From: Pseudorhodoferax sp. Leaf267
Lineage (GTDB): Bacteria > Pseudomonadota > Gammaproteobacteria > Burkholderiales > Burkholderiaceae_C
Assembly: GCF_001422405.1 (NCBI RefSeq)
Contig: NZ_LMMV01000001.1
Location: forward strand, 187,275 to 251,274
Length of the DNA stretch: 64,000 nt
Direction of reading: 5' to 3'
This document shows positions 27,654-38,074 of this stretch, one piece after another. The translations under genes were made by a program, and so were the position numbers. The notes under the pieces were generated by a model. That model searched no databases, was not told the DNA's origin, and was given only the letters and a program-made list of their open reading frames with translations. Positions within the stretch are counted from its first letter, which is position 1; every line of letters starts with the position of its first letter.

Positions 27654-28805
27654 TCATCTCAAGTACGTGCCGCAGGCGGCGCAGAAGGTGTCGGTCGGCG
27701 CCACGGCGTTGGCGCATTGCGGGCATTGCAGGGGCGCCGGGCCGGCGTCGGCCTGGGGGGCTTGGACCACGTCGGCAGGCGCCGCGGCAGGGGCCGCAGC
27801 CGTTGCCGCCGCACCAGCCGCTGCCGCGCGCGCGCGATCGGCCACCTGCTGCGCCTTGGCCTGGGCCTGCTCCTGCATGGCGCGTGCCTTGTGGCGCGCG
27901 TAGTCCAGGTGGGCGTCCACGTCGGCCTGTTCGGACGCCAGGTCCAGCCCGTCCAATGCGCGCAGGTAGACGGTGCTGGCACCGCGCAGGTAGACCAGGC
28001 CGGGCAGCGTGAACGCGGCCGCGAACAGCACGCCGCCACCGAAGCCTGCCGCCGTGGCATGCGCACCGGCGCTGCCCATGCCGAAGCTGCCCATGCCACC
28101 CAGCGCCATGCTGTCCAGATTGCCCAGGATCGGTGCCGAGACGCCAGCCGTGACGGCGACGCCCGCGAACAGGATGGCGCCGATCAGCAGGCCGACCATG
28201 GTCGCGATCAATGCCACGGCCAGCATGAGCACCAGCACCATCATGAGGCGCCGCCGCGCGATGGCGATGAGCTGGCTCACGCATTCACGTGCCGTGGCGC
28301 CGGCCCAGACCGACGGCGCCGACAGCGGGAACACCACCGTGGGCAACGCGAACAGTGCCACGCCGGACAGCACGACCGCGATCGGGAACACGGCCGTGTA
28401 CAGCAGCGGGCCGAGCAGCGGGATCTTGCACAGCAGCAGCACCACCACCAGCACGATGAGACCGGCCAGATACAGCGCGCCGAGCCACGCGTAGACCAGC
28501 AGCAGCCGGTGCGAGCTGGCCAGCGAATGCGCCACGGCGTCCACGATGGGGCGCGAGGGCAAGCCCTGGGCCTCATCCATCAGCATCATGCCGACGGCGT
28601 TGGCGCCGTAGAACACGACCGCATAGGCGGCCAGGGCGAACAGTGCGACGAAGGCATAGCTGATGCCGGACAGCAGGGTGCCCAGGCCCATCACCAGGCC
28701 CGCGGCCACGAGCGTGATGAGCAGCAGCACCACGGCGCGCCAGTTGCGCATGGCGTCGATGCTGTCCAGCAGCGTGCTGCTGTCCTTGATCTGTTGCGAA
28801 AGCAT
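27654..28805 (-). CDS. Polytopic membrane protein with C-terminal zinc ribbon
   Basis: A 383-aa protein with about six hydrophobic segments in residues 20-290 (for example AVVLLLITLVAAGLVMGLGT and LIVLVVVLLLCKIPLLGPLL). A Lys/Ala-rich helical stretch (ARHKARAMQEQAQAKAQQVA) and an Ala/Pro linker follow. The C-terminal zinc ribbon has CPQC and CAAC pairs. No named family is recognised. The neighbouring gene also encodes a zinc-ribbon membrane protein 50 bases upstream on the same strand, so they are likely one transcript and may act together at the membrane. Confidence 0.87.
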   Translation of the reverse strand: MLSQQIKDSSTLLDSIDAMRNWRAVVLLLITLVAAGLVMGLGTLLSGISYAFVALFALAAYAVVFYGANAVGMMLMDEAQGLPSRPIVDAVAHSLASSHRLLLVYAWLGALYLAGLIVLVVVLLLCKIPLLGPLLYTAVFPIAVVLSGVALFALPTVVFPLSAPSVWAGATARECVSQLIAIARRRLMMVLVLMLAVALIATMVGLLIGAILFAGVAVTAGVSAPILGNLDSMALGGMGSFGMGSAGAHATAAGFGGGVLFAAAFTLPGLVYLRGASTVYLRALDGLDLASEQADVDAHLDYARHKARAMQEQAQAKAQQVADRARAAAAGAAATAAAPAAAPADVVQAPQADAGPAPLQCPQCANAVAPTDTFCAACGTYLR

Positions 28806-28855
28806 GGATCTCCCTGTTCAACCTGGATGGGGCCGCTGGATGCGCACCGTGGTGC

Positions 28856-29758
28856 TCAGCCGCCGTTGATGTTGTTGCGTTCGTAGTCGCGGCGCTGGCG
28901 CTCTTCCTCGCGCAGGCGCTGGCAGGTCGGATGGCCCTGGAATTCTCCCTTGAAGCACTGGATGCTGAGGCAAAAGGGCTTTGTGAAGGCGCTGTTGCCC
29001 GCGCAGGCCGCGTCCGGGCTCTGCGCGGCGACGGGGGCCGGCGCGGCGGCCGGCACCCTGGAGCGGGCCGGGGCCGGGCGCGGTGCCGGCGGGGGCGCGG
29101 CCTCCGGTGCCGATGCCGGTGCGGCCACGGAAGGCGCCGGCTCTTCGTCCTGCGGTGTGGCCTGCGGCTCAGCGGCGCTGGCTGCGCTCGCGGGGCGTGC
29201 GGGCGTGCGGGCCTGCGCCTGGGACGCCTGCGCCGAGACGCCTTGGGCAACCGGCGCACTGGCGGGCTCGGCGGCCGGCGCCTGCGAGGCGGCGGGAGCG
29301 GGCGGAGTAGCCACCGGCCTCTCGTCGGGCAGAAACTCCTCGGCGGGCTCGCGCGCCGCCGGGGCCGGCGCGGGGCCGGCGCGCTGCAGCCACCAGGCCA
29401 GGGCCGCGGCCAGCAGCGCGATCAGCAGCAAGGCGACCACCAGGGGCGTGCGCCGGGACGGGGCTGCTGCCGCGGTCGCCTCTTGCGCAGGGGCGGGATG
29501 TGGCGGCGCTGCGGGCACGGCCGCGGGCGGCAGCGGGGCAGCCGGTGCCACGGCCGCCATCGCCATGCCGCAGGACCGGCAGAACCTGGCCTGGGCGCTG
29601 TTCGGCTTGCCGCAGGCCGTGCAGAAGACCGGCGCCGTGGCAGCCACAGGTGGTGCGGGCGGGGTGGCAGGCGCGCTGGGCAGCGGCGTCGCGCATTTCT
29701 TGCAAAACCTGGCGACAGGCCTGTTCTCGGTGCCACAGGTCGGGCAGGGTCTGGACAT
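28856..29758 (-). CDS. Zinc-ribbon membrane protein with Pro/Ala-rich region
   Basis: A 300-aa protein. Two N-terminal zinc ribbons (CPTCG..CKKC at residues 5-22 and CTACG..CRSC around 46-66) precede a single transmembrane helix (VVALLLIALLAAALAWWL, about 106-124). A long Ala/Pro/Glu-rich region follows, and then a conserved-looking Cys-rich tail (CAGNSAFTKPFC, QGHPTCQRLREEE). The predicted topology puts the zinc ribbons in the cytoplasm and the Cys-rich tail in the periplasm. The ATG at 29758 gives the full ribbon. Its job is unknown; the gene precedes the second zinc-ribbon protein. Confidence 0.87.
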   Translation of the reverse strand: MSRPCPTCGTENRPVARFCKKCATPLPSAPATPPAPPVAATAPVFCTACGKPNSAQARFCRSCGMAMAAVAPAAPLPPAAVPAAPPHPAPAQEATAAAAPSRRTPLVVALLLIALLAAALAWWLQRAGPAPAPAAREPAEEFLPDERPVATPPAPAASQAPAAEPASAPVAQGVSAQASQAQARTPARPASAASAAEPQATPQDEEPAPSVAAPASAPEAAPPPAPRPAPARSRVPAAAPAPVAAQSPDAACAGNSAFTKPFCLSIQCFKGEFQGHPTCQRLREEERQRRDYERNNINGG

Positions 29759-29922
29759 GGGGGAAAAGCCTCGGGTGGTCTTGGAGGACTCCGGGTCGTG
29801 GGCCGGCACCTGGGCCTGGCCGCGTCGAAGCGAGCGCCATGCTAGCAAATGTCGCCGCCGAATCCGGCCAGCCGCCCAGCTTGTCACAAGCCCTTGCAAG
29901 TGCCCCACCGATAATGCCGCGC

Positions 29923-30585
29923 ATGGAAATTGTCAGCTTCTTGATCGACTTCATCCTCCACGTGGACCAGCACCTGGAGACCTTCGTGCGCAACTACGGA
30001 ACCTGGGTCTATGCCCTGCTGTTCCTGATCGTCTTCGTCGAAACCGGCGTCGTGGTCATGCCCTTCCTGCCCGGCGATTCGCTGCTGTTCGTGGTCGGCG
30101 CGCTGTGCGGCATCGGCCTCATGAGCCTGCCCATCGCCATGACCGTGCTGATCGTGGCCGCCATCCTGGGCGACCAGTGCAACTACAGCATCGGGCGCTA
30201 CTTCGGCCCCAAGGTCTTCCAGTGGGAGGACTCGCGCTTCTTCAACAAGAAAGCCTTCGACCAGGCCCATGCCTTCTACGAGCGCTATGGCGGCATCACC
30301 ATCATCCTGGCGCGCTTCATGCCCTTCATCCGCACCTTCGCGCCCTTCGTGGCCGGCGTGGCCGCCATGGGCCGCGTGAAGTTCACGTCGTACAACGTGA
30401 TCGGTGCGCTGATCTGGGTGCTGGGCATCTGCACCGCTGGCTACTTCCTGGGGGGGCTGCCCTGGGTCAAGGCCAACCTGGACAAGATCATCTGGGCCAT
30501 GATCTTCATCCCCGGCGCACTGGCCATCTTCGGCGCCTGGCGCGCCAAGAAGCAGGCCGAGCGCGAGGGCGCCGCCGCGTCCTGA
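29923..30585 (+). CDS. DedA-family membrane protein
   Basis: A 220-aa integral membrane protein of the DedA/SNARE-associated family. Conserved features are FVETGVVVMPFLPGDSLLFVVGAL, the amphipathic G-D-x-x-N-Y-x-x-G-R motif (GDQCNYSIGRYFG), and RFMPFIRTFAPFVAGVAAM with the essential Arg residues. DedA proteins maintain membrane homeostasis, probably by flipping undecaprenyl phosphate or other phospholipids. An ATG three codons upstream (29914) is an alternative start. It stands alone on the plus strand, divergent from the zinc-ribbon genes. Confidence 0.95.
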   Translation: MEIVSFLIDFILHVDQHLETFVRNYGTWVYALLFLIVFVETGVVVMPFLPGDSLLFVVGALCGIGLMSLPIAMTVLIVAAILGDQCNYSIGRYFGPKVFQWEDSRFFNKKAFDQAHAFYERYGGITIILARFMPFIRTFAPFVAGVAAMGRVKFTSYNVIGALIWVLGICTAGYFLGGLPWVKANLDKIIWAMIFIPGALAIFGAWRAKKQAEREGAAAS

Positions 30586-30643
30586 TCCCCGTCGCCACCC
30601 CTGCCCGAGACGGCGGCACAGACCGCCACAAGGAGACCAGCAG

Positions 30644-31969
30644 ATGAACGCACCGCAGGCGCTGACGCGCTGGAGCAACCCCGGCTCCAGCCGCGTGCCG
30701 TTCTGGGCCTACACCGACCCTGCGCTCTACCAGCGCGAGCTCGACCGCATCTTCTACGGCCGGCATTGGTCCTACGTGGGCCTGGCGGTGGAGATCCCGA
30801 ACGTCGGCGACTTCAAGCTCACCGCCATCGGCGAGCGCCAGGTGATCCTGGTGCGCGACCGCGTAGCGCCGCGCGAGCGGGCCACCGACGACGGCATCCG
30901 CGTCCTGGAAAACCGCTGCGCGCACCGCGGCGTGCGCTTTTGCCAGCAGCCGCACGGCAACGCACGCAGCTTCGTCTGCCCTTACCACCAATGGACCTAC
31001 AAGCTCAATGGCGAGCTGGCCGGCCTGCCGTTCAAAGACGGGGTGAAGGCGCAGGAGTCAGGCGGCGAGTGCGTGCAGGGCGGCATGCCGGCCGATTTCG
31101 ACATGGGTGCGCACGGTCTCACGCGGCTCAAGGTCGCCACCGTGCACGGGCTGGTGTTCGCCAGCTTCGACTACGGCGTGGAGCCGCTGACCGACTACCT
31201 GGGCCCGGCCGTCATGCCCTGGCTGGACCGCATCTTCCAGGGCCGCACGCTCACGCTGCTGGGCACCAACCGCCAGCGCATCCCGGGCAACTGGAAATTG
31301 ATGATGGAGAACATCAAGGACCCGTACCACCCGGGCCTGCTGCACACCTGGTTCGTCACCTTCGGCCTGTGGCGTGCCGACCAGAAGAGCCGCATGGTGA
31401 TGGACGCGCAGGGCCGCCATGCCGTGATGGTCTCGCGCCGCAACGAGGCGGCGCCGGCCGCCGCTGCGGTCACGGCCGGTGTCACCTCGTTCAAGGCCGG
31501 CATGACGCTGCACGACGACCGCCTGCTCGACGTCGTGCCCGAGCCCTGGTGGACCATCCCCGACCCGGCCCAGCCGGGTGCGCAGATCACCCCGACCGTG
31601 ACCATGCTGACCCTGTTCCCCGGCCTGATCGTGCAGCAGCAGGTGAACTCGCTGAGCACGCGCCAGATCGTGCCGCGCGGGCCGGGCAGCTTCGATTTCG
31701 TGTGGACGCATTTCGGCTTTGCAGACGACACGCCCGAGATGACGCGCCGCCGCCTGCGCCAGGCCAACCTGTTCGGCCCGGCCGGCTTCGTGAGCGCCGA
31801 CGACGGCGAGGTGATCGAGCTGAGCCAGGCCGGCTTTCGGCAATGGGGCGAGGGCGGCGAGACGCTGTGCGAGCTGGGCGGCACCGGGACCGAGGCGACG
31901 GAGCACATGGTCACGGAGACGCTGATCCGCAGCATGTATGCGTACTGGAAGAAGATCGTCGAGCCATGA
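30644..31969 (+). CDS. Rieske aromatic-ring-hydroxylating dioxygenase, alpha subunit
   Basis: A 441-aa catalytic subunit. The Rieske [2Fe-2S] ligands are C92-x-H94 and C112-x2-H115 (CAHRG, CPYHQW). The mononuclear iron site DPYHPGLLH supplies Asp226, His229 and His234, and NIKDPYHPGLLHTW is typical of anthranilate, salicylate and terephthalate-type oxygenases. AAGGAGA lies nine bases before the ATG. It overlaps the beta-subunit gene (ATGA), but no reductase or ferredoxin gene is adjacent, so it must borrow electrons from elsewhere. The aromatic substrate (salicylate/anthranilate/terephthalate class) is uncertain. Confidence 0.93.
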   Translation: MNAPQALTRWSNPGSSRVPFWAYTDPALYQRELDRIFYGRHWSYVGLAVEIPNVGDFKLTAIGERQVILVRDRVAPRERATDDGIRVLENRCAHRGVRFCQQPHGNARSFVCPYHQWTYKLNGELAGLPFKDGVKAQESGGECVQGGMPADFDMGAHGLTRLKVATVHGLVFASFDYGVEPLTDYLGPAVMPWLDRIFQGRTLTLLGTNRQRIPGNWKLMMENIKDPYHPGLLHTWFVTFGLWRADQKSRMVMDAQGRHAVMVSRRNEAAPAAAAVTAGVTSFKAGMTLHDDRLLDVVPEPWWTIPDPAQPGAQITPTVTMLTLFPGLIVQQQVNSLSTRQIVPRGPGSFDFVWTHFGFADDTPEMTRRRLRQANLFGPAGFVSADDGEVIELSQAGFRQWGEGGETLCELGGTGTEATEHMVTETLIRSMYAYWKKIVEP

Positions 31970-32451
31970 GCCCTGTCGAAACGCTGCTGCTGCACCACGA
32001 GATCGACCAGCTCAACGCGGCCTATGCCGCAGCGCTGGACGAAGCGCGCTTCGACGCCTGGCCCGACTTCTTCATCCCGGAAGGCCGCTACACCGTGCAG
32101 GCCCGCGAAAACCACGCACGCGGCTTGCCGCTGGCGCTGATCGCGCTGGAGAGCCAGGGCATGCTGCGCGACCGCGTCTACGGCGTCACGCAGACCATCT
32201 ACCACGCGCCGTACTACATGCGCCATGTCGTGAGCCCGGCCCAGGTGCTGGGGCACGGCGACGACGGCACGGTGCGCGCGCAAGCGCACTACGCCGTGTT
32301 CCGCACCAGGCCTGGTGACGTGAGCGAGGTCTACAATGTGGGCCGCTACATCGACGAGATCGTGCGCACGGATGCCGGCTTGCGCTTCAAGAGCCGGCTG
32401 TGCGTCTACGACAGCGAGATGGTGCTGAACTCGCTGATCTACCCGGTGTGA
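31966..32451 (+). CDS. Rieske dioxygenase, beta subunit
   Basis: A 161-aa small subunit of an aromatic dioxygenase, with the cystatin-like SnoaL/NTF2 fold. Recognisable stretches are LNAAYAAALDEARFDAWPDFFIPEGRYTVQARENHARGLPL and RSRLCVYDSEMVLNSLIYPV (with FK before). It starts at the ATG that overlaps the alpha-subunit stop, so the two subunits are made in balance. The beta subunit stabilises the hexamer and can influence substrate range. Confidence 0.92.
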   Translation: MSPVETLLLHHEIDQLNAAYAAALDEARFDAWPDFFIPEGRYTVQARENHARGLPLALIALESQGMLRDRVYGVTQTIYHAPYYMRHVVSPAQVLGHGDDGTVRAQAHYAVFRTRPGDVSEVYNVGRYIDEIVRTDAGLRFKSRLCVYDSEMVLNSLIYPV

Positions 32452-32477
32452 GCACCGCCGGGCCGCCCGAAGGTGCT
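32451..32477 (+). terminator. Weak hairpin after the dioxygenase operon
   Basis: AGCACC (32451-32456) and GGTGCT (32472-32477) form a 6-bp stem with a 15-base GC-rich loop immediately after the beta-subunit stop. No U-run follows, so the terminator call is tentative. Confidence 0.3.
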
Positions 32478-32563
32478 TGCCCCGTAGCCGACGGCGGCGG
32501 CACTCCGTGGTCGGTCTGGTCCATGATGGCGGCCTTGTCGCCACCCATCGAAAGGACCTCGCC

Positions 32564-32833
32564 ATGCCAAGCTCTCACATCCGTTACGCCGCCGCGGCCC
32601 TCGTCGCCGGCGCCGGACTCACGCTGGCGCTGATGCCCGCAGCGCAATCGCAGATCCGCGCGAACCCCAGCTTCCAGGCGGTCGGCGTCTCCGCCAGCGG
32701 CACGACCAGCACCGCCTGGTTCCACGACCCCTCCACGGGCCGCGCCATCGCCTGCCAGACCACGGCCGGGGGCGCAGGGGGCCCCTCGGGCATCAACTGC
32801 GTGGCCACCAAACTCCCTCAAGAAGGCTCGTAG
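32564..32833 (+). CDS. Small secreted protein of unknown function
   Basis: An 89-aa protein with a clear signal peptide (AAAALVAGAGLTLALMPAAQSQ). The mature part of about 60 residues carries two Cys residues (IACQTT, INCVAT) that could form one disulfide. A ribosome site GAAAGGA precedes the ATG at 32564. I do not recognise the family. Its features (Trp-containing AWFHDPSTGRAIACQ, Gly-rich TTAGGAGG) suggest a compact periplasmic or extracellular protein. It lies between the dioxygenase genes and the repeat copy B. Confidence 0.72.
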   Translation: MPSSHIRYAAAALVAGAGLTLALMPAAQSQIRANPSFQAVGVSASGTTSTAWFHDPSTGRAIACQTTAGGAGGPSGINCVATKLPQEGS

Positions 32834-32866
32834 GCCAGCGCGCGAAACAAGGCAGGGCTTATTCGA

Positions 32867-32933
32867 GGACACCCGCGGAACTGGCTCTGCCAGGCCGCTG
32901 GGTGTGCCCCCCCTTCGCGCAGCAGAAGGGGGG
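32867..32933. repeat. Dispersed intergenic repeat, copy B
   Basis: A 67-base element nearly identical to copy A (27555-27618). The shared core is followed by hairpin CCCCCCTT (32908-32915) / AAGGGGGG (32926-32933). It lies between the convergent secreted-protein and asparaginase genes, a location that suits a bidirectional transcription barrier. The element has an asymmetric 5' part followed by the hairpin. Confidence 0.75.
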
Positions 32934-32961
32934 AGCGGCGAAGCCGCCCGGGGGTTGCTCT

Positions 32962-35164
<2,203 letters not shown>

Positions 35165-35167
35165 GCA

Positions 35168-36088
35168 TCAATTGCCCCAGCGCAGCACCAGCGGATCGAG
35201 CCGCCGCGCCGTCTCCAGCAGTCCCTTGCGCACCTCAGGGTGCATGCCCGGCCAGGGGCTGCGCGGCGCATCACACTGGATCACGCCACCTTCCAGCATC
35301 AGCGCCTTCGCCGCCAGGAAGCCGGCCTGCCGGTTTTCGTAGTTGATGAGCGGCAGCCAGCGCTGGTACTGCGCGATCGCCTCTTCGCGCTGGCCGGCCA
35401 TGTACGGGTCCATGATCTGGCGGATGCCGTCGGGGTAGCCACCACCCGTCATCGCGCCCGTGGCACCCGCATCCAGGTCGGGGATCAGCGTGATCGCCTC
35501 CTCGCCGTCCCACGGCCCTTCGATCGCGTCGCCGCCGAGCCGGATCAACTCGCGCAGCTTGCTCGCCGCACCCGCCGTCTCGATCTTGAAGTAGGCGAGG
35601 TGCTCGATCTCCTGCGCCATGCGCGCCAGGAACGCGGCCGACAGCGGCGTACCGGCGGCCGGCGCGTCCTGCACCATGATGGGAATGTCGATGGCGTCCG
35701 ACAGCGCGGCGTAGAACGCGTGGATCTGCGGCTCGCCCACGCGGAAGGTGGCGCCGTGGTAGGGCGGCATCACCATGACCATGGCCGCGCCCATGTCCTG
35801 CGCGCGGCGGCTGCGCTCGGCGCAGACCTTGGTGGCGAAGTGCGTGGTGGTCACGATCACCGGCACGCGGCCGGCCACGTGCTCCAGCACCGTGCGCGTG
35901 AGTAGTTCGCGCTCGTCGTCCGCGATCAGGAACTGCTCGGAGAAGTTCGCCAGGATGCACAGGCCGTGCGAGCCGGCGTCGATCATGAAATCGACGCAGC
36001 GCTTCTGGCTCTGCAGATCGAGCCGGCCGTCCTCGAAGAAGGTCGTGGGCACGACCGGGAACACGCCGCGGTAGCGGGCTTGGGGCAT
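35168..36088 (-). CDS. DapA-family sugar-acid dehydratase/aldolase (2-keto-3-deoxy-arabonate dehydratase-like)
   Basis: A 306-aa TIM-barrel enzyme of the dihydrodipicolinate synthase/N-acetylneuraminate lyase superfamily. The Schiff-base lysine is Lys168 in AYFKIET. The usual YNxP tyrosine motif is replaced by QDAP (141-143), which separates it from true DapA. It is the last gene of the sugar-import operon, so a role on a 2-keto-3-deoxy sugar acid fits. In the Azospirillum L-arabinose route an enzyme of this superfamily dehydrates L-2-keto-3-deoxyarabonate to 2-oxoglutarate semialdehyde. An aldolase activity is the alternative. Confidence 0.87.
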   Translation of the reverse strand: MPQARYRGVFPVVPTTFFEDGRLDLQSQKRCVDFMIDAGSHGLCILANFSEQFLIADDERELLTRTVLEHVAGRVPVIVTTTHFATKVCAERSRRAQDMGAAMVMVMPPYHGATFRVGEPQIHAFYAALSDAIDIPIMVQDAPAAGTPLSAAFLARMAQEIEHLAYFKIETAGAASKLRELIRLGGDAIEGPWDGEEAITLIPDLDAGATGAMTGGGYPDGIRQIMDPYMAGQREEAIAQYQRWLPLINYENRQAGFLAAKALMLEGGVIQCDAPRSPWPGMHPEVRKGLLETARRLDPLVLRWGN

Positions 36089-36098
36089 GGCATTTCTC

Positions 36099-37064
36099 CT
36101 AGTGGGTGGGTGCGCGCGCCGTGATGAAGCGCTGCAGGATGCAGAACACGAACAGCAGCGCGCCGACGACGATGCGCGTCCACCACGAACTGAGCGTGCC
36201 GTCGAAGGCGATCAGCGTCTGGATGATCCCCAGCATCAGCACGCCGAACAGCGTGCCGGCCAGGTAGCCCACGCCACCGGACAGCAGCGTGCCGCCGATC
36301 ACCACGGCCGCGATCGCGTCCAGCTCCAGCCCCAGCGCATGCAGGCCGTAGCCCGACAGCATGTAGAACGTGAACAGCACGCCAGCCAGTGCCGAGCACA
36401 GGCCCGACAGCGCGTACACGCCGACCAGGGTGCGCCGCACCGGCAGCCCCATGAGCCGCGCCGACTGCTCGTTGCCGCCAATCGCATAGACCGTGCGGCC
36501 GAAGGGTGTCCAGTGCGCGACGAAGATCGCCAGCGTCAGCACCGCGAGCGCAATCACCGCAGACAGCGACAGAGAGGTCTCGCCGGGCAGCGGGATGCGG
36601 ATCTGCGCCAGGTCCGAGTAGGCCTCGTTCGTGATGCTGATCGAGTCGATGCTGATCAGGTAGCACAGCCCGCGCGCGAGGAACATGCCGGCCAGTGTGA
36701 CGATGAAGGGCTGCAGCCGGAAGCGCTCGATCAACAGCCCCATGAAGCCACCGAACAGCGTGCCCATCACCAGCACCAGCGGGATGGTGGCGTATGGGCT
36801 CCAGCCGTGCCGCTCCACCAGCGCGGCCGAGACCATGGTGGTGAGCGCGATGACCGAGCCCACCGACAGGTCGATGCCGCCGGTGAGGATCACGAAGCTC
36901 ATGCCGATGGCCACCACCAGCACGAAGGCGTTGTCGATCAGCAGGTTCAGGAACACCTGGGCCGAGAACAGGCCGTCGTAGCGCAGGCCGCCCAGCGTGG
37001 CCACGGCCACGAACAGCGACACGGTGGCGGCCAGCGGCAGGTACTTCGGGTCCAGGCGCTTCAC
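36099..37064 (-). CDS. yjfF: Sugar ABC transporter permease, YjfF-like
   Basis: A 321-aa permease of the BPD_transp_2 (RbsC-like) family. The first helix region is followed by [19 protein letters not shown], the family hallmark, and a late ALGLELDAIAAVVIGGTLLSGGVGYLAGTLFG. The start is GTG 37064, giving a GTGA overlap with the upstream permease. Length and order after a YtfR/YtfT pair match YjfF of the galactofuranose importer. It ends 10 bases before the dehydratase ATG. Confidence 0.92.
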   Translation of the reverse strand: MKRLDPKYLPLAATVSLFVAVATLGGLRYDGLFSAQVFLNLLIDNAFVLVVAIGMSFVILTGGIDLSVGSVIALTTMVSAALVERHGWSPYATIPLVLVMGTLFGGFMGLLIERFRLQPFIVTLAGMFLARGLCYLISIDSISITNEAYSDLAQIRIPLPGETSLSLSAVIALAVLTLAIFVAHWTPFGRTVYAIGGNEQSARLMGLPVRRTLVGVYALSGLCSALAGVLFTFYMLSGYGLHALGLELDAIAAVVIGGTLLSGGVGYLAGTLFGVLMLGIIQTLIAFDGTLSSWWTRIVVGALLFVFCILQRFITARAPTH

Positions 37065-38074
37065 CGGGGCGCCTCCACCGGCCGCACGGCCAGGGTGCGC
37101 AACATGGCGCGGAACTCGGCCGACTGCAGCAGCATGACCGCGAACACCACCACGGCCTTGACCACCAGGTTGATCTCGGGCGGCACGCCCAGCGAGTAGA
37201 TCGCATAGGTCAGCGTCTGGATGATCAGCGCGCCGATCACGCTGCCCACCAGGCTGAAGCGCCCGCCGGTCAGCAGCGTGCCGCCCAGCGTCACGGCCAG
37301 GATCGCATCGAGCTCCAGCAGCTGGCCGGCGTTGTTGGCGTCGGCGCTCTTGATGTTGGAGCTGATCAACAGTCCCGCCAGCCCGGCGCACAGGCCGCAG
37401 ACCACGTAGGCCCCCAGGATCAGACGCCGGGCCTGCACGCCCGCCACGCGCGCGGCCGTGGGGTTGATGCCGACCGACTGGATGAACAAGCCCAGCGCAC
37501 TGCGCGTGGCCGCGAGGTACAGCAGGCCGAACACGGCCGCGACCACGAACACGGAGAACGGCAGCCCGAGCAGGTAGCCGCCACCCAGGAAGAAAAAGGG
37601 CTTGTGGTAGACCGTGAGGATCTGCCCGTCGGTGATCAGCTGCGCGATGCCGCGGCCGGCCACCATCAGGATCAGCGTGGCGATGATGGGCTGCATGCCC
37701 ACGCCGGCGACCAGCACGCCGTTCCACAGGCCGCTAACCAGCGCGATGCCCAGCGCCGCCGCGATCGCCAGCGGCAGGCCGAAGCGCGCCGTGCCGTCCA
37801 CATTGCCGCCAATGGCCCAGGCCGCCACGGCCGCGCTGATGGCGACCACGGCGCCGACCGAGATGTCGATGCCACGCGTGGCGATCACCAGCGTCATGCC
37901 CAGCGAGACCAGGATCAGCGGTGCGGCGCGGTTCAGGATGTCGATCAGACTGCCGTAGAGGTGCCCCTCGCGCCACTCGATGCGCAGGAAGTCGGGGTTG
38001 AAGGCGGCGTTGACGGCCAGCAGGATGGCCAGCGTGACCAGGGGCCAGGCCAGGCGGTGCTGGAACAGCTTCAT
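37061..38074 (-). CDS. ytfT: Sugar ABC transporter permease, YtfT-like
   Basis: A 337-aa permease. It carries LVIATRGIDISVGAVVAISAAVAAWAIGGN, the RbsC-type signature, and LLELDAILAVTLGGTLLTGGRFSLVGSVIGALI. The ATG at 38074 shares its last base with the upstream stop (TGATG), and the 3' end overlaps the next permease (GTGA). Together with the following gene it forms a heterodimeric membrane channel, as in the E. coli ytfT-yjfF pair. Confidence 0.92.
   Translation of the reverse strand: MKLFQHRLAWPLVTLAILLAVNAAFNPDFLRIEWREGHLYGSLIDILNRAAPLILVSLGMTLVIATRGIDISVGAVVAISAAVAAWAIGGNVDGTARFGLPLAIAAALGIALVSGLWNGVLVAGVGMQPIIATLILMVAGRGIAQLITDGQILTVYHKPFFFLGGGYLLGLPFSVFVVAAVFGLLYLAATRSALGLFIQSVGINPTAARVAGVQARRLILGAYVVCGLCAGLAGLLISSNIKSADANNAGQLLELDAILAVTLGGTLLTGGRFSLVGSVIGALIIQTLTYAIYSLGVPPEINLVVKAVVVFAVMLLQSAEFRAMLRTLAVRPVEAPR

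Noticed and set aside
32867-32960. CRISPR-like or attachment-site structure around repeat copy B
   Set aside because: There is a single copy with no spacers and no integrase or tRNA gene nearby; it is a dispersed intergenic repeat.
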